64,000 nt of DNA from Flavobacteriales bacterium (GTDB lineage Bacteria > Bacteroidota > Bacteroidia > Flavobacteriales_F > PHOS-HE28), in the NCBI GenBank assembly GCA_016702645.1, contig JADJDP010000017.1, positions 1 through 64,000 on the forward strand, given 5' to 3'. The notes beneath the pieces were generated by a model that worked only from the letters and a program-made list of their open reading frames with translations, ran no database searches and was not told the origin of the DNA. Shown piece after piece: positions 62,055 through 64,000 of the stretch; positions within the stretch are counted from its first letter, which is position 1; every line of letters starts with the position of its first letter. The position numbers and the translations under genes were made by a program.

Positions 62055-64000
62055 TTCCCCGCGTGAGGTGCAGCACGTAGTAATAGGTGCCTTCGGATAG
62101 CGGCTCGCCGTTGTCCATGTGGTTCCCCCGGAAGCCCGTGCGGATCACATCGCCGCTCCACACGAGTTGTCCCCAGCGGTTGTACACATCGAGGATGGCT
62201 CCCACATAACCGCCGGGGCCGAGGATCCAACCATCGTTCACACCATCGCCGTTGGGTGTGACGACGTTGGGGATGATGGGTTCGCAGCCGACGACTTCGA
62301 TCACGATCGCATCGCTGACACTGCAGCCTTGCGCATCGACCGCCTGCACGCTGTAAGTCCCCGCGTTCGACACCGTGATGACAAGCGACGTGCTGCTGGT
62401 GCTCCAAACCGGATCGTTGTAACCCGCAGGCAGGGACAACTGGATCGCACCGCCTTCGCAGAAGACCGTGTCGGAACCAAGGTCCAACGGATCGGGTGCG
62501 ATCACATCCACTTTCACACTGACCGCATCACCCGAACACTCTCCGATGGACGGAACCACCGTATAGGTCCCGGCATCGCCCTGCGACGCATTGGGGATCA
62601 TGATACTCGCGCCTTGATAAGTGCCGGAAGGTGTCGTCCAAACACCAGTTGGGGCATTGGCACCCGTGACCGTGAGTAACAACTCACTGCCCTCGCATAC
62701 GTAAGGCGGTGCTACAATGTCGACATCGACAGGTATGGGCACTACCGCAAGCAACACGGCCTGTGGTTCTGAAGTGCATAGCCATTCGCTCTGCGTCACG
62801 TAATAGATCGCACTATCCGTAGGCTGCTGGAAGAACCACGAGCCACCGGTGTGAACGAGTTGCGTGAGCGCGGGGTCGCCGTACCAAGTGAACGTACCAG
62901 AACCGGTCGCGACAAGTGTGGCGCTCGCCCCCAAGCAGATGCTGCTGCCCGTTAAGCTGAACGGTTGCGAAAAAGAGAAGAGGGCCACGTTCGCCGTGTC
63001 GCGCACCGCGCAGCCGTTCCCATCGACCGCAGTAAGAACGACATCCCCACCACTGCTCATGAACGCTGGTGTGGATGTTCCATCGTGCCAGAGCGGCTGC
63101 GAGAAACCGGATGGTACTTCGAACTGCGCGCTACCGTCGGGACAGATGAGCGTATCGGGACCGATGGACATATCGGCAGCGTCGATCACATCCACGGGGA
63201 AGGGCAGCACGAAGCCCGCGCAACCCGCATTGCTAACCGCCACGTACCATAGACCTTCTTGTGCCATGGTCACGGGATCGACCACCACTTCATTCGTTCC
63301 ATAGCTCACCCAATTGGGCGCGAGCCACTCGTACCAGGTGTCCGGGTAGAGCGGTGTGGATAGCTGGAGCGCGCTGCCTTCGCAGACAAGTGGGTTGCCC
63401 GATACCACGGGCGGCAACGGTTGTTGGTGCACGTTCACCAGTACTTCGATCAATCCCGATGAGCATGGCCCGACCACCTGCTCGACCCATACGGTCATCG
63501 GCTCGCTCAACTCGCCCAGATGGAGTTCATTGCCCAAGCCCAATACGGTGGTCATCGCACTGTCCGCGTACCACGTGATCACGCTGTCGCCAGCGACGAA
63601 GAGCGCTACGGTATCGCCCGCGCAGAAATCGAGTTCCTCGAGCGTGATCTCGTTGTACTCGGGCAGAACGGTCACCTCGGTGAAGAGCGAATCCTGGCAA
63701 CCTGCCGCGTTGGAAACCACGAGCAGATAGGTGCCTGAGGTATCGACAGTGATCTGCGGACCGAAGACAGGACCGGGGTACCAGTAGTAGAGCACCGCAC
63801 CCGGCATCGCTTCCAGCACCACTGCATCTCCGGGACACAATGTGAATGGTCCTGGCGTCACCAATTCGGCGTTGGCGGTGTTGCCGAAGATCTCCACACT
63901 GAGTTCCGTAATGATGCCACACGCGTTGACCGAGCAGGTGTAGATGCCGGGCGTGGTGACCACTTGCTGGAGCGCAGTGCTTCCTGCAAAGGGCGCGTCC
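62008..64000 (-). CDS. Gliding-motility-type C-terminal domain protein (T9SS type B), 5' partial
   Basis: At least 664 residues, open to the right edge. The visible part consists of Ig/PKD-like and SprB-like modules (GTYLLVVSNAAGCQDSLFTE, YTVVPSIGECSGDAVSVKV, GTYSVQAVDAQGCSVSDAIV) with Cys pairs, and ends with the gliding-motility-associated CHU_C/type B sorting domain: IPNVVTPNGDGVNDGWIL, DVYNRWGQLVWSGD, GTYYYVLHLTRGSG and GHITLLR. Such proteins are exported by T9SS and attached to the cell surface, often as adhesins. The C-terminus may overlap the start of the sigma gene. Confidence 0.88.
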   Translation of the reverse strand, partial: DAPFAGSTALQQVVTTPGIYTCSVNACGIITELSVEIFGNTANAELVTPGPFTLCPGDAVVLEAMPGAVLYYWYPGPVFGPQITVDTSGTYLLVVSNAAGCQDSLFTEVTVLPEYNEITLEELDFCAGDTVALFVAGDSVITWYADSAMTTVLGLGNELHLGELSEPMTVWVEQVVGPCSSGLIEVLVNVHQQPLPPVVSGNPLVCEGSALQLSTPLYPDTWYEWLAPNWVSYGTNEVVVDPVTMAQEGLWYVAVSNAGCAGFVLPFPVDVIDAADMSIGPDTLICPDGSAQFEVPSGFSQPLWHDGTSTPAFMSSGGDVVLTAVDGNGCAVRDTANVALFSFSQPFSLTGSSICLGASATLVATGSGTFTWYGDPALTQLVHTGGSWFFQQPTDSAIYYVTQSEWLCTSEPQAVLLAVVPIPVDVDIVAPPYVCEGSELLLTVTGANAPTGVWTTPSGTYQGASIMIPNASQGDAGTYTVVPSIGECSGDAVSVKVDVIAPDPLDLGSDTVFCEGGAIQLSLPAGYNDPVWSTSSTSLVITVSNAGTYSVQAVDAQGCSVSDAIVIEVVGCEPIIPNVVTPNGDGVNDGWILGPGGYVGAILDVYNRWGQLVWSGDVIRTGFRGNHMDNGEPLSEGTYYYVLHLTRGSGNIDDYTGHITLLR

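Overview
The window looks like chromosome of a high-GC (roughly 58%) member of the Bacteroidota, most likely a Flavobacteriales-type lineage. Evidence: two C-terminal sorting domains of the type IX secretion system (T9SS) type A class, one gliding-motility-associated (type B) C-terminal domain, a GldI-like FKBP lipoprotein next to an NrnA-type DHH phosphoesterase, a complete Bat (aerotolerance) operon, DUF4476, DUF5723, DUF6913 and DUF721 proteins, FecR/ECF-sigma/TonB-receptor regulation, and many promoters matching the Bacteroidota -7 element TAnnTTTG. The flavobacterial placement is inference from gene content.

Layout. 1-3130: remains of an S41 peptidase, pckA, and a DUF423 gene fused to pckA by a deletion. 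3209-9463 (minus): a T9SS type A protein, then a lipoprotein cluster (DUF4476 protein, CsgG-like TPR lipoprotein, two LPP20-type lipoproteins). 9616-12822: saccharopine dehydrogenase, trmN6, rimM and a DEDDh exonuclease. 12829-13474: an almost pure G/C tract that looks artefactual. 13477-18437 (minus): overlapping operon prmC, a hypothetical envelope protein, ligA, DUF6913, dapA. 18532-24525: ribD, an EamA transporter, a YigZ/IMPACT protein, a YbgC-like thioesterase, dnaA, a low-molecular-weight tyrosine phosphatase and an RsmI-like methylase. 24526-30718: DUF5723 protein, two FKBP isomerases, nrnA, two secreted/lipoproteins, ndk and a DUF721 protein. 30675-37384: recF, a TPR protein, ribH, an outer-membrane barrel, DUF2238, an alkaline-phosphatase-superfamily LTA-synthase-like enzyme, DUF4442 and a MazG-like protein. 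37518-46443: Bat operon (MoxR, DUF58, BatD-like, BatA, BatB, two BatC-like, BatD, BatE). 46446-51498: a very large T9SS substrate (beta-helix, six 78-residue Ig-like repeats, sorting domain). 51749-55972: creD, three tRNAs, a thiolase, an NlpC/P60 peptidase. 56040-64000: TonB-dependent receptor, STN/solenoid protein, FecR anti-sigma, ECF sigma, and a gliding-motility C-terminal-domain protein running off the right edge.

A caution governs everything here: about fifteen genes carry single-base indels, a nonsense codon or a larger deletion, including genes that are essential in most bacteria (dnaA, ligA, ribH, ribD). The simplest reading is an unpolished or low-coverage consensus, not biological decay. 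Breaks are described gene by gene, with the intact product inferred by joining frames.

The most interesting biology is (i) the CsgG-like plus LPP20 lipoprotein cluster, which may build an outer-membrane ring or pore; (ii) the ECF sigma, FecR, STN-domain protein with a 16-residue solenoid, and TonB receptor series, a possible cell-surface signalling module with an unusual sensor; (iii) a CATG-rich cruciform-forming repeat at the start of the DUF58 gene inside the Bat operon; and (iv) the giant T9SS adhesin/enzyme.
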